A stretch of DNA of 64,000 nt. Source: Nymphaea colorata (taxonomy: Eukaryota; Streptophyta; Magnoliopsida; Nymphaeales; Nymphaeaceae). Position 1 is the first letter of the stretch. Each line of letters starts with the position of its first letter. The position numbers and the translations under genes are program-made. Under the pieces are notes generated by a model, which saw only the letters and a program-made list of their open reading frames with translations, did not search any database and had not been told where the DNA came from. Location: NCBI RefSeq assembly GCF_008831285.2, contig NC_045141.1:124001-188000 (forward strand). Direction: 5' to 3'. Below, piece by piece: positions 35,445-46,986 of the stretch.

Positions 35445-36626
35445 TAACGCCCAGGGAAAGGGAAAGGGAAGAGGTAGAGGAAGGGAAGAGAAATGGAAGG
35501 AAAGAAAAATGAATGGAAAGGAAAGGAAATTAAAAAGGTTGTTTGGAAAGAAAGGAAAGAGTTCATTAAAAAGCTTGTTTAGATAAAAGGAAAAGGAAAG
35601 GAAAGGAAAGACTTAAAATCATGTTTGTTTGGACTACATAGAAGAAAGGATGATAGAATTTATAATATTTTACGATAATACTTCTATCAGTTAAAATGTT
35701 TAAAAAAGAATGAGAGGTTTCAAAAAAGACACGATAATGCCCATCTCACCTTGCTCATGTGTTTTTCAATGGAGGGCTGCAACTTATGTAATGCGTCTCT
35801 CTCTCTCTCTCTCTCTAAATGTACGTATTTGTTGATCACATGATATTTTCAAAATGTTACATGTTAGCCTTTAAATATCACATTTTAAATAAATTAATTT
35901 CATGACAAAACTATTTTGTTTTGATTTTCTAACATATATTTTATATACTACACATGTTTTGCGCCTGAGATCTTTTCAAAATTCAAAGTCTAAGAAAAAT
36001 ATTACAATTTTTCCTCACGAGACTTGAAAATAGAAGAAAGGTCTGCTTCCACGATGGTTTGGAACAACAAACCATTCGAAGGATGTTTTTGTCTCTAGGA
36101 TCGTACGAAGCATTCAATTTGAAAGTTTTTTCTCTTGATGGACATGTGTTTTATGCATTATGCTCGATTTCTTCAGTTGAATTAGTCAAATTATGCTCGA
36201 TTTCTTTAGTTTAAGAAGACTGAATGAATCGATTGTTTTATTTCACAAGGAATGCTTTCCTAAATTCTGCAACTAATACAACAATCCTCTCTAAAATTCA
36301 GGGGTGTGATGTACATGTGGCCGTATTCAAGTAGGAGGGTTACAAAGGTAACACAGAATAAAGAGCTGGAAAAATAATTCCATCAAATTCTGATCACATA
36401 GTGACTGCCAAGACATGTTCCAACACAAGACGGTTATCATTGCACCTGAGAACAGTGCAGGGACATACAGGGATTGGTAGGAGGGAAAGGAAGGGGAAAT
36501 GCAAATAGAAGAGGAGTGGTGCCATATTCTCATACCAGTCATAAAAAACTTACATAAAAAAGAGTGAAAATAGTTGTCTAAAGACAAAAAAAATGACATA
36601 GCAAAATAAAAAATAACATTCATGTT

Positions 36627-37662
36627 TTACATAATTCCAGCAATGCTAAGCAACCTAAGTAGAACATTCTTTCGCTTAGACACCGGACAATCAAAAAATG
36701 TTTTCATCCTATCTTTATCACTACTAAGATAAATATATGCATCAGTTTGTAACTCTTCTTCAAGACCAACAACTTCAAATGTTGGAAATATCTCTTTTTT
36801 AGAATATTTACATTCCTGTCTCAGCTCTGGTATGACATTACTTTTTTCAATTTCCTTAGCAACTCTGTCAAATGCTTCTTTCATTATTTCAATTTCTTTT
36901 AAATCATCTTCATTTGCACTTCTTCTCCTTTTACGCTTTGACAATGAACCTATGGGAGGCTCCATTTGGACTTCACAGTCGTCTCATAGGTTGATAAATG
37001 GTTCTAATACTGCTTCATTTTGAGAAACCATTTCATCAATAAGCTGGATTGTGTTGCCAGTACCCTCACACGCTAAAGTCATTCGATTGCGCCTCTCTTT
37101 CGCTGTCATCGATCCTTCCCCTGTTGCTCTATCATTGCCAAATAAATTTACCAGCTTATCATAGTTCGGAAGGGGTGCTGTCATCCACTTTTTTGCCATT
37201 GGATTTGCCTACAAAAAACAAAAAAAAAATATAACAACGTCAAAAGAAACTCATACTTAACATAAAAAGTGAATTATTAAAAAATAATATTAAATTACCA
37301 AAAAGAAAATTAGGTACCTCTATTAGTGGCTTCCATACTTCAGGTTCAGCCGCCCACATATTTGTCCTTGAATCAATGTTAAATCCACTCAAACCACTTT
37401 TAAAGATATCATAACAACTAGTGAAATTAGACTTCAACGTTTTCATTCGATTTTTTATGTGATCCTTGGTGAGCATTTTACCCAACTTATCGTTCAGCTC
37501 TGTCTCAACATTATCATATGCAGTTGTAGTAAAAGTGTCATTCACTCGATTACCTATCATTTGTTGACGCAGTAATGCATCAATAAGTGCATCATCCATA
37601 GATTGGCTCCATTGTATCTTATCAGTCTTGCCTCCGTCTGTATATATTTGATTCTTTTTCAT
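36627..37662 (-). pseudogene. Arm 1 Harbinger ORF1, Myb/SANT-like protein
   Basis: The first exon (37,662 to about 37,318) encodes IQWSQSMDDALIDALLRQQ, GNRVNDTFTTTAYDNV and NRMKTLKSNF, the pattern of plant Myb/SANT-like domains. A short intron ends before ANPMAKKWMTA at about 37,208. The second exon continues through GNDRATGEG and ends at an in-frame TGA after EPFINL (near 36,985). After this stop the same frame carries on with SLSKRKRRRSANEDD, a likely nuclear localisation signal, and a C-terminal region to 36,627. The same TGA is present in arm 2. The protein therefore lacks its C-terminal part unless the stop is bypassed. Confidence 0.7.
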
Positions 37663-37745
37663 TGTTATTAGCTAAATGTAAAATAAAACAAATTTAGGAA
37701 AGACATTCATAATGAAAAGAACAAATCACATGTAACAATAAAAGA

Positions 37746-39249
37746 TCAAGTACACACAAATAACATGAGGAAAAAAAAGTCAACATGTCTCTCATATACA
37801 ATAAAATTCAATCTATTGAAGTTTGAAGTTGATAGTTCTGCCACAGTCTCTGAAATGATTTGTCGTGTGAATTCTCCAACTTTGTACTCTTCATCTACAT
37901 CAACTTGAACAGAATAATTTTCACTAGGTTGATTCATAAGTTCTGCATCAACATCTTCAATAATGCTAGCATCTGGATCGACACCCATGCAAAAGTTGTG
38001 CAATATACAACATGCTAAAATGATGTCCGACTGTGTATTGCACGAATAGACCGGTTCTGTTGAACTAGCTATAACTGGGAATCTTTTTTTCAAGACACCA
38101 AATGATCTTTCAATGACATTTCGCAAAGAAGCGTGTCCAAGCTTAAACAACTCTTTTTCATTTTGCGGGCATCGTTTGGAGTATTCTTTCAAGTGATATC
38201 TCACAACCCTAAAGGGTGTGATAAGTCCACCCTTTAATGGAAAACCAGCATCTACAAGATAATATTTACAAAAAAAAAACACAATCACATGTTAAGTTCA
38301 TATTTCAACAAATGTTTAAATTATACATGCTTTTAATCACAATTACCTTCAGGAATTTTTAGTTTGTCTTCTCTGGTTAATGCATTTTTTATGATTCTCG
38401 AATCAAAAGCAGTTCCTTCCCAACCTGCTAATAAATATGTAAATTTCATATTAAAAGAACATGCAGCCAACACATTTTGAGTTGGCCAATCTTTTCTACC
38501 ACGGTATTTCGATGCATCCTCTGAAGATACTTTAACACGAACGTGCATTCCATCAATTGCACCAACACAATTCTGGAATACAATTCAGTGTCAATGCAAT
38601 ATTGACATATTATAAATCATAAAAACTAAATTAGTTGATTTATTACCTAAAAGTATGGATAAAATCTATTATTGTATAAGATTTCATCTGGCACAGTTGA
38701 TCCGTCAGATTGTTGAATGAATTTGTCTTCTAATAGAATAATTGAACTCAGTACTTTGTGAAAATATCGAGAAATTGTCTCTGTTGAACGATAAAACCAA
38801 AACTGAACCCCGCGTTGTTTATATGTGTGCGACAACATCATGAGAAAGATAGAAACTTGCTCTTCTACTTTACAATGTCTTGTACAACATAGTCCACCAT
38901 GTTGTCGAAGAATATCACATAACTCTTTGAAAGATGATGTTCCCATGCGTGTTATGTTGCGGCATTGTACATCATCATCTAATTTATATATAATTTGATC
39001 TCTAATTTTTTGTCTTTTTCCATAAGATAGTCCAATTGATCGATGCATAAGTTGTCGTCGACGTTGTCTACGGCGTATGAAATAATAAAAACTATAACAT
39101 AAACATAGAACGACTTGTTTCCATTGGTGTTGTCTCATGTCTTCTAATATGCGACAAGCTGCAAAACCAAAGACAACTTTTTTATGAAGATGATGATCAT
39201 ATGTGACAAGCTGCAAGCTAAATATACAACTAGAGACATCAACAATCAT
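37746..39249 (-). pseudogene. Arm 1 PIF/Harbinger DDE transposase, nearly complete
   Basis: Three exon-like pieces follow the family order. Piece 1 (39,249-38,647) has EEQVSIFLMMLSHTYKQRG, FYRSTETISRYFHKVLSSI and NNRFYPYF. Piece 2 (from about 38,577) has CVGAIDGMHVRVKV with the first Asp, and LLAGWEGTAFDSRIIKNAL with the second Asp. Piece 3 (38,288-37,746) has [17 protein letters not shown] and [18 protein letters not shown] with the catalytic Glu. All DDE residues are kept. Two faults are visible: a TAG stands exactly before the first donor site (TAG|GTAATA), and the expected acceptor before KYYLV has no AG. The first AG downstream would delete six codons but keep the frame. Transcription would run toward the Myb-like gene and on toward VSR. 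Confidence 0.75.
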
Positions 39250-39540
39250 GCTTCAATGCCTAACTCCTATCTGTCTCTTTATTCTTATTTTTTTATTAGC
39301 ATTACTTGTTATTTCTAACATACAATATTATTTTTTTATTAGCATTACTAGGTTTGCCCTTCACATCTACTGCTTCACAAGTAGGCTGCTTAATACCTAA
39401 ACTTATGTGCACTATACATCATTTATTTTTTTATTTGATTGTTTTAAGTAGGTCCTATTAGTGATTGGTTTGAGTGTTGCAGTGATTAGCAGTAGGTTCT
39501 ATTAGTGATTGGTTTGAGTGTTGCGGTGATTAGTAGTAGG

Positions 39541-39607
39541 ACCAAATTGAGACTCTTTAGCAATGAAGTTACACTGCACAGACCACAATGAAGTTACACT
39601 GCACAAA
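39541..39607. repeat. Central spacer of the palindrome
   Basis: About 66 bases between the inverted arms. It holds two tandem copies of CAATGAAGTTACACTGCACA and is flanked on each side by two tandem copies of a 44-bp unit (GTGATTGGTTTGAGTGTTGC), present in opposite orientation. The symmetry point of the original palindrome lies here, not in the 3.2-kb insertion. Confidence 0.7.
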
Positions 39608-39646
39608 CCTACTGCTAATCACCGCAACACTCAAACCAATCACTAA

Positions 39647-42600
39647 GGTAGTGTTTGACGAGCAGGAAATATCCTGTAGCAGCGGAATAAAAATTCAAAA
39701 TTTTAAAAAAATTCTGGTTTATCAAACGCGGAATTAATTTTGTAGCCGTTGAACCCGTTTCCAGAATAATATTTCCGGAAACATGTTTCCACCGCGAGGG
39801 GTGGAAACATATTTCCTGGATTATTTTTTTGCCCGTTAGGGCTCGCGTCTTCCTCCTGCCGCTGCCTCTCGTGTCTTGCTCCTGCTGCTGCTTCATCCTA
39901 CTACTGCGCTGCTGCTGCTTCAATCCCCTGCTTTCTGAGGAAGTTCCTCACTGCTATAGCCTTCTTCCTGCTGCCATGACCCCACTCGAAGGATTCCCTC
40001 GTCAAGCTCCTTAACAAGGTGAGCGTTTCAACATTCTTACTGGACTCTTTGTCGTTCTAGATCTAAACGGAAGGGATAATCTCAGGCAGGGGGTTGTTCC
40101 TTTTGGTTGAATGGGTGTTGGCTCCTTTTTGGTCGTGGGGAAGGGGAGAGAAAGAGGGGTGAGGTGGGGAGCTGGTTTTTCTTTCTTTTCCTACTCTCTT
40201 TGTCGTTGCTTTTCTTTTTCCTTTTCTGGGTTGTTGTGTGTTGTGCGAATTTGATTTGTTAAATGTGGCAATGGCAGTGATTTTGAGCTGGATGTTGTGT
40301 TTCTAGTTTGCCTCTAGTCCTATGTCTCTCTCGCTCGCCTGTTGAGGATTCCCCTTTTTGTAGGTTTCTGCTGCGTTGGAGTTCCTTTTCTCATTTTGGC
40401 TTCCCTGTCTCTCTTTCCGCGGTTGTCCCTCTGTAGCCTTGAGCTGTTTCTGAGTTTTTCTTTCCTTTACTATTCTCTCTCTCTGGTTTATGATCCGGTT
40501 TCTTTGAAGGGGATAACACCAGAACCCCGTTTCCTTTGTCTATAGATTTGATGCAAGAGCTCCTGCGGGAATGGCGAGGTTTTCGCTTATTTCTCAAGGG
40601 TCTGTTAACAAATAACATAGTGTTCCGACATAAGTGCCTTATTAAAATTACATTATGGTGTATGAGTTAAATAAGTTCAGATCGCCATCCTTTTTACCTT
40701 ATTAAGTGACCTGACAACAGGAGTTCTTGATCTGGTTGAGTTGTGGTCCAAGTTACTGGGTGACAAACTGGTGATGACTTGATCTGAGTTCATGTCAAAC
40801 AGGAACTGCCTATGCGCATCTCAAGCCAGTACTGCTGTAAAGCAGCAATTTCAGCATTTTGTCTGGCTTTACTTGTTTTTTGCAGTTCTCTCGCTCTGTT
40901 TTTTTTTTTTTTTTGGAGGTATGTCTATTGATGTCTCGGTTGGTTGCCAAGAGATTCTGCTGTTATTTATTTTTTTAGCCGATTGAGTTTCACCTCTCTT
41001 ATTTGCTGCTTATCCACAATGGGTATTAATATTCCATTGATTGAGCTCATATCATAAACAAAGAGGCATGCTTTGGACGGTCAGTCTGCTTGCCCTTATT
41101 CAAGTCATGCCATGTCCAACTATCAAGAACCTGCATCTCAGGGTCTCTTGGCTTGATTTTACATATTGGAGTCTGGATAAACATATGGTTATTGTTGTTT
41201 TGTATGATCTCCATTAACATTCTAATTTGAACCAGAATTTAATTGCAGTTTTTCAGAAACAATAAAAACATTGCATTTTTGTGAAACAAGTGAGGAATCG
41301 AACTATTTGAATGCATGTTCAAATCTAGTGTTGCCGATGTCCCTAATTGAGATGAAAGTTACATCTTTACCTGCATATTGTAGTTTTATTTCATTTATTT
41401 TGAGCTAGAAATCTCTACAATGCAGCAAGATAGTATATATTTCCTGTAATGTAGCTATATCTTATATAGCATATCTTCATCCTATTAGTAATTGGTTGTG
41501 GATTTTCTTGTGGAAGCCTACTACTTGAATGTGTATTCAAATCTAATGTTGGGGACATCCATAATTGAGATGAAGGCTACATCATAATCTGAATATCATA
41601 CTTCTTGATGAGGTTTTTTCTGGGATTTCTTTTCTTCTGAAGTTTTTACCTACTGCTGAATGTCAAAATTTGGAATTTGGTAGAATCTAGTAATCTACCT
41701 ATCATGTGGGCGTGATATGTGTAGGTTGGACATGTGGAACTCATACAGAAATGGAACTTGTGAAATGAGCTCAATAGAAGAAGAGATTCAATACAATCAT
41801 GTGTGAGATTCATGGTTCCACGAGTTCAACTGTGCCACTTGTAAATTATTACTGGCAAGTTATTACTGAAAGTAGGCTGCATTAACAACTAATCAAACAC
41901 ATATATAACAGGATTGTTAACGAGCTTGATGAAGGTGCATCTGACGATGCAAATGAGAGTACATCGTTCGTCAACGAACTTGAAAGTGCGACACAAAGTA
42001 TTCATCGAGGATCAAATAATGACATGTGCAGTTCAATAACATCTTAAATGTTTATGGATTTTGAAAATCGTAGGTGCATAGGAACTTATGACACATGGAA
42101 ACAATTGTGTTGATGATTATTAGTTATTCATATGTTTAGTTTGTTTATGTTTTACTTTTCTTAGTTATTGTATGTAGAATATGACTTGATCACGCTAATC
42201 TTTATGTTTATGTTCATAGGTAATCGGAGTTGAAGCGGTGACATAAGTATTATGCCATGTTCGTGTCGTTCAAGGGACATATATGAAGAAATACAATCAC
42301 CATATGTTGGAAGAACCTTTTTGTTTAAAACAATAGACATATGAAAGTTACATTTTGTCTGTGCTATGCATTTAACGTTGATGCTTCTGTCATCACTTAT
42401 GTGAATTATCTAATGGTCCGCGGAGATGTAACTATTTCTTATTACCTCGTGCTCGACTATTTGTTTTTTGGGGATGCCCACTTTTTGAATGGTGTCGCCC
42501 ATATTGTTAGTGGGGTTGAGAGTAGCCATGTTCAGCTGCTTTGGTAGATGATTTATTATTTCATGTTCATATTATCACTGATCGTGTTTTGGTAGATGAT

Positions 42601-42870
42601 TTATTATTTATCTGTGTGTTTAAGAAATTGTATCAAAAAATTATGTAAATCTGGAAATATGTTTCCTTATTATCAAACACAGAAATATATTTCTGGAAAT
42701 ATATTTCTGTATCATCAAACACATAAATATATTTTTGGAAACATAATTCTTAGCTATCACACACACATCAAAATGAGAATCAGAAATATTTTTCTCATTC
42801 TTCTATTCCAAGAAATATATTTTCAGAAATATATTTCCAATTCCTAAATCCCTAACCATCAAACACTACC
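39647..42870 (+). mobile_element. Nested non-autonomous Harbinger-type element, 3.2 kb
   Basis: The termini are GGTAGTGTTTGACG at 39,647 and, inverted, CATCAAACACTACC ending at 42,870. TAA flanks both sides (39,644-39,646 and 42,871-42,873), a clean 3-bp target duplication. Near both ends the words GGAAACATATTTCC and ATCAAACACA recur, the latter matching the terminal repeat. After the left end a pyrimidine/GC-rich leader follows (about 39,835-40,010) with a possible donor (AACAAG|GTGAGC). No transposase is encoded. A short Glu/Ser/Asn-rich coding-like scrap at 41,910-42,045 (NELDEGASDDANEST) may be the end of a lost ORF. It would have to be mobilised by enzyme from another element. Confidence 0.75.
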
Positions 42871-43125
42871 TAATAGAATCTACTGCTAATCACCGCAACA
42901 CTCAAACCAATCACTAATAGAACCTACTTAAAACAATCAAATAAAAAAATAAATGATGTATAGTGCACATAAGTTTAGGTATTAAGCAGCCTACTTGTGA
43001 AGCAGTAGATGTGAAGGGAAAACCTAGTAATGCTAATAAAAAAATAATATTGTATGTTAGAAATAACAAGTAATGCTAATAAAAAAATAAGAATAAAGAG
43101 ACAGATTGGAGTTAGGCATTGAAGC

Positions 43126-44569
43126 ATGATTGTTGATGTCGCTAGTTGTATATTTAGCTTGCAGCTTGTCACATATGATCATCATCTTCATAAAAAAGTT
43201 GTCTTTGGTTTTGCAGCTTGTCGCATATTAGAAGACATGAGACAACACCAATGGAAACAAGTAGTTCTATGTTTATGTTATAGTTTTTATTATTTCATAA
43301 GCCGTAGTCAACGTCGACGACAACTTACGCATCGATCAATTGGACTATCTTATGGAGAAAGACAAAAAATCAGAGATCAAATTATATATAAATTAGATGA
43401 TGATGTACAATGCCGCAACATAACACGCATGGGAACATCAGCTTTCAAAGAGTTATGTGATATTCTTCGACAACATGGTGGACTATGTAGTACAAGACAT
43501 TGTAAAGTAGAAGAGCAAGTTTCTATCTTTCTCATGATGTTGTCGCACACATAAACAATGCGGGGTTCAGTTTTGGTTTTATCGTTCAACAGAGACAATT
43601 TCTCGATATTTTCACAAAGTACTGAGTTCAATTATTCTATTAGAAGACAAATTCATTCAACAATCTGACGGATCAACTGTGACAAATGAAATCTTATACA
43701 ATAATAGATTTTATCCATACTTTTAGGTAATAAATCAACTAATTTAGTTTTTATGATTTATAATATGTCAATATTGCATTAACACTGAATTGAATTCCAG
43801 AATTGTGTTGGTGCAATTGATGGAATGCACGTTCGTGTTAAAGTATCTTCAGAGGATGCACCGAAATACCGTGGTAGAAAAGATTGGCCAACTCAAAATG
43901 TGTTGGCTGCATGTTCTTTTGATATGAAATTTACATATTTATTAGCAGGTTGGGAAGGAACTGCTTCTGATTCGAGAATCATAAAAAATGCATTAACCAG
44001 AGAAGACAAACTAAAAATTCCTGAAGGTAATTGTGATTAAAAGCATGTATAATTTAAACATTTGTTGAAATATGAACTTAACATGTGATTGTGTTTTTTT
44101 TTTTGGTAAATATTATCTTGTAGATGCTGGTTTTCCATTAAAGGGTGGACTTATCACACCCTTTAGGGTTGTGAGATATCACTTGAAAGAATACTCCAAA
44201 CGATGCCCACAAAATGAAAAAGAGTTGTTTAATCTTCGACATCCTTCTTTGCAAAATGTGATTGAAAGATCATTTGGTGTCTTGAAAAAAAGATTCCCAG
44301 TTATAGCTAGTTCAACAGAACCGGTCTATTCGTGCAAAACACAGTCGGACATCATTTTAGCATGTTGTATATTGCACAACTTTTGCATGGGTGTCGATCC
44401 AGATGCTAGCATTATTGAAGATGTTGATGCAGAACTTATGAATCAACCTAGTGAAAATTATTCTGTTCAAGTTGATGTTGATGAAGAGTACAAAGTTGGA
44501 GAATTCACACGACAAATCATTTCAGAGACTATGTGGCAGAACTATCAACTTCAAACTTCAATAGATTGA
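43126..44569 (+). pseudogene. Arm 2 PIF/Harbinger DDE transposase, frameshifted
   Basis: Mirror copy of the arm 1 transposase. Over the first 142 residues I count seven amino-acid differences. A 2-base deletion near 43,549 (CACACATAAAC against CACACATATAAAC in arm 1) breaks the frame after FLMMLSHT. The DDE residues remain: CVGAIDGMH at about 43,805, AGWEGTASDSRII at about 43,950, and [17 protein letters not shown] at about 44,260. The TAG before the first donor and the missing acceptor before KYYLV are the same as in arm 1. A further change near the end ([12 protein letters not shown]) shifts the C terminus. It cannot produce a normal transposase. Confidence 0.75.
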
Positions 44570-44712
44570 ATTTTATTGTATATGAGACATGTTGACTTTT
44601 TTTTCCTCATGTTATTTGTGTGTACTTGATCTTTTATTGTTGCACGTGATTTGTTCTTTTCATTATGAATGTATTTCCTAAATTTGTTTTACTTTACATT
44701 TAGCTAATAACA

Positions 44713-45746
44713 ATGAAAAAGAATCAAATATATACAGACGGAGGCAAGACTGATAAGATACAATGGAGCCAATCTATGGATGATGTGCTTATTGATGCAT
44801 TACTGCTTCAACAAATAATAGGTAATCGAGTGAATGACACTTTTACTACAACTGCATATGATAATGTTGTGACAGAGCTGAACGATAAGTTGGGTAAAAT
44901 GCTCACCAAGGATCACATAAAAAATCGAATGAAAACGTTGAAGTCTAACTTCAGTAGTTGTTATGATATCTTTAAAAGTGGTTTGAGTGGATTTAGCATT
45001 GATTCAAAGACAAATATGTGGACGGCTGAACCTGAAGTATGGAAGCCACTAATAGAGGTACCTAATTTTCTTTTTGGTAATTTAATATTATTTTTTAATA
45101 ATTCACTTTTTATGTTAAGTATGAGTTTCTTTTGACGTTGTTATATTTTTTTTGTTTTTTGTAGGCAAATCCAATGGCAAAAAAGTGGATGACAGCACTT
45201 GTTCCGAACTATGATAAGCTGGTAAATTTATTTGGCAATGATAGAGCAACAGGGGAAGGATCGATGACAGCGAAAGAGAGGTGCAATCGAATGAGTTTAG
45301 CGTGTGAGGGTACTGGCAACAGAATCCAGCTTATTGATGAAATGGTTTCTCAAAATGAAGCAGTATTAGAACCATTTATCAACCTATGAGACGACTGTGA
45401 AGTCCAAATGGAGCCTCCCATAGGTTCATTGTCAAAGCGTAAAAGGAGAAGAAGTGCAAATGAAGATGATTTAAAAGAAATTGAAATAATGAAAGAAGCA
45501 TTTGACAGAGTTGCTAAGGAAATTGAAAAAAGTAATGTCATACCAGAGCTGAGACAGGAATGTAAATATTCTAAAAAAGAGATATTTCCAACATTTGAAG
45601 TTGTTGGTCTTGAAGAAGAGTTACAAACTGATGCATATATTTATCTTACTAGTGATAAAGATAGGATGAAAACATTTTTTGATTGTCCGGTGTCTAAGAG
45701 AAAGAATGTTCTACTTAGGTTGCTTAGCATTGCTGGAATTATGTAA
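44713..45746 (+). pseudogene. Arm 2 Harbinger ORF1, Myb/SANT-like protein
   Basis: Mirror copy of the arm 1 gene. Exon 1 starts at 44,713 (MKKNQIYTDGGKTDKIQWSQ) and ends near 45,057 at GAG|GTACCT; exon 2 starts near 45,166 after TTTTGTAG. The Myb/SANT-like domain is complete. The frame stops at the TGA after EPFINL (about 45,387) and reopens as DDCEVQMEPPIGSLSKRKRR to 45,746. The last 112 residues differ from arm 1 at only one position that I can see. In this family the ORF1 protein is thought to help the transposase reach and bind the element ends. Confidence 0.7.
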
Positions 45747-46566
45747 GACATGAATGTTATTTTTTATTTTGCTATGTCATTTTTTTTTGTCTTTAGACAA
45801 CTATTTTCACTCTTTTTTATGTAAGTTTTTTATGACTGGTATGAGAATATGACACCACTCCTCTTCTATTTGCATTTCCCCTTCCTTTCCCTCCTACCAA
45901 CCCCTGTACGTCCCTGCACTGTTCTCAGGTCCAATGATAACTGTCTTGTGTTGGAACATGTCTTGGCAGTCACTATGTGATCAGAATTTGATGGAATTAT
46001 TTTTCCAGCTCTTTATTCTGTGATACCTCTGTAACCCTCCTACTTGAATACGGCCACATGTACATCACACCCCCGAATTTTAGAGAGGATTGTTGTATTA
46101 GTTGCAGAATTTAGGAAAGAAGCATTCCCTGTGAAATAAAACACTCGATTCATTCAGTCTTCTTAAACTGAAGAAATCGAGCATAATTCAACTAATTCAA
46201 CTGAAGAAATCGAGCATAATGCATAAAATACATGTCCATCAAGAGAAAAATCTTTCAAATTGAATGCTTCAAATGACCCTAGAGACAAAAACATCCTTTG
46301 AACGGTGCGTTGTTCCAAACCATCGTGGAAGCAGGCCTTTCTTCTATTTTCAAGTCTCGTGAGGAAAAATTGTAATATTTTTCTTAGACCTGCCTCTTTT
46401 AATTTTGAATAGATCTTAAGCGCAAAACATGTGTAGTATATAAAATATATGTTAGAAAATCAAAACAAAATAGTTCTGTCATGAAATTAATTTATTTAAA
46501 ATGTGATATTTAAAGGCTAACATGTAACATTTTGAAAATATCATGTGACCAACAAATACGTACATT

Positions 46567-46568
<2 letters not shown>

Positions 46569-46631
<63 letters not shown>
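46569..46631. repeat. (GA)n array in arm 2
   Basis: A run of about 30 GA units with one interruption. The mirror site in arm 1 (35,799-35,816) has only about 9 units, so the array changed length after the arms formed. Confidence 0.9.
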
Positions 46632-46986
46632 TATGAGACACATTGCATAAGTTGCAGCCCTCCATTGGAAAACACACGAGCAAGGTGAGATGGACATTAT
46701 CGTGTCTTTTTTGAAACCTCTCATTCTTTTTTAAACATTTTAACTGATAGGGGTATTATCTTAAAGTATTATAAATTCTATCTTTTCCTTTTCTTTATGT
46801 AGTCCAAACAAACATGATTTTAAGTCTTTCCTTTCCGTTCTATCCAAACAAGCTTTTTAATGAACTCTTTCCTTTCCTTTCCATTCCTTTCCCTTCCCTT
46901 CCTCTTCCCTTCCCTTCTCTTCCCTTTCCTTTTCCTCCCTTTCCCTCCCTCCCTTTCCCTCCCTTTCCCTCCTACCAAACAGGGCG

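Larger units (their letters stand above)
35448..46986. mobile_element. Palindromic PIF/Harbinger element with two inverted gene sets
   Basis: The ends read TAA-CGCCC at 35,445-35,452 and GGGCG-TAA at 46,982-46,989, so a TAA target duplication encloses the whole structure. The right terminus is CGCCCTGTTTGGTAGGAGGG on the minus strand, a typical Harbinger end; the left end has lost the TGTTTGG part. The two arms (about 35,448-39,540, and 39,608-39,643 plus 42,871-46,986) are reverse complements over about 4.1 kb with scattered differences. They are separated by a 66-bp spacer and a later insertion of 3.2 kb. Each arm carries a transposase and a Myb/SANT-like gene transcribed outward. GGAAAG-rich and TTGTTTGGA-type words repeat near both ends. 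A second copy of the left end lies at 35,402. Confidence 0.8.

Noticed and set aside
35448-46986. Assembly artefact (mirrored contig)
   Set aside because: The arms differ by substitutions, a 2-base deletion, different GA array lengths and an insertion in one side, and the outer flanks differ. It still deserves long-read confirmation.
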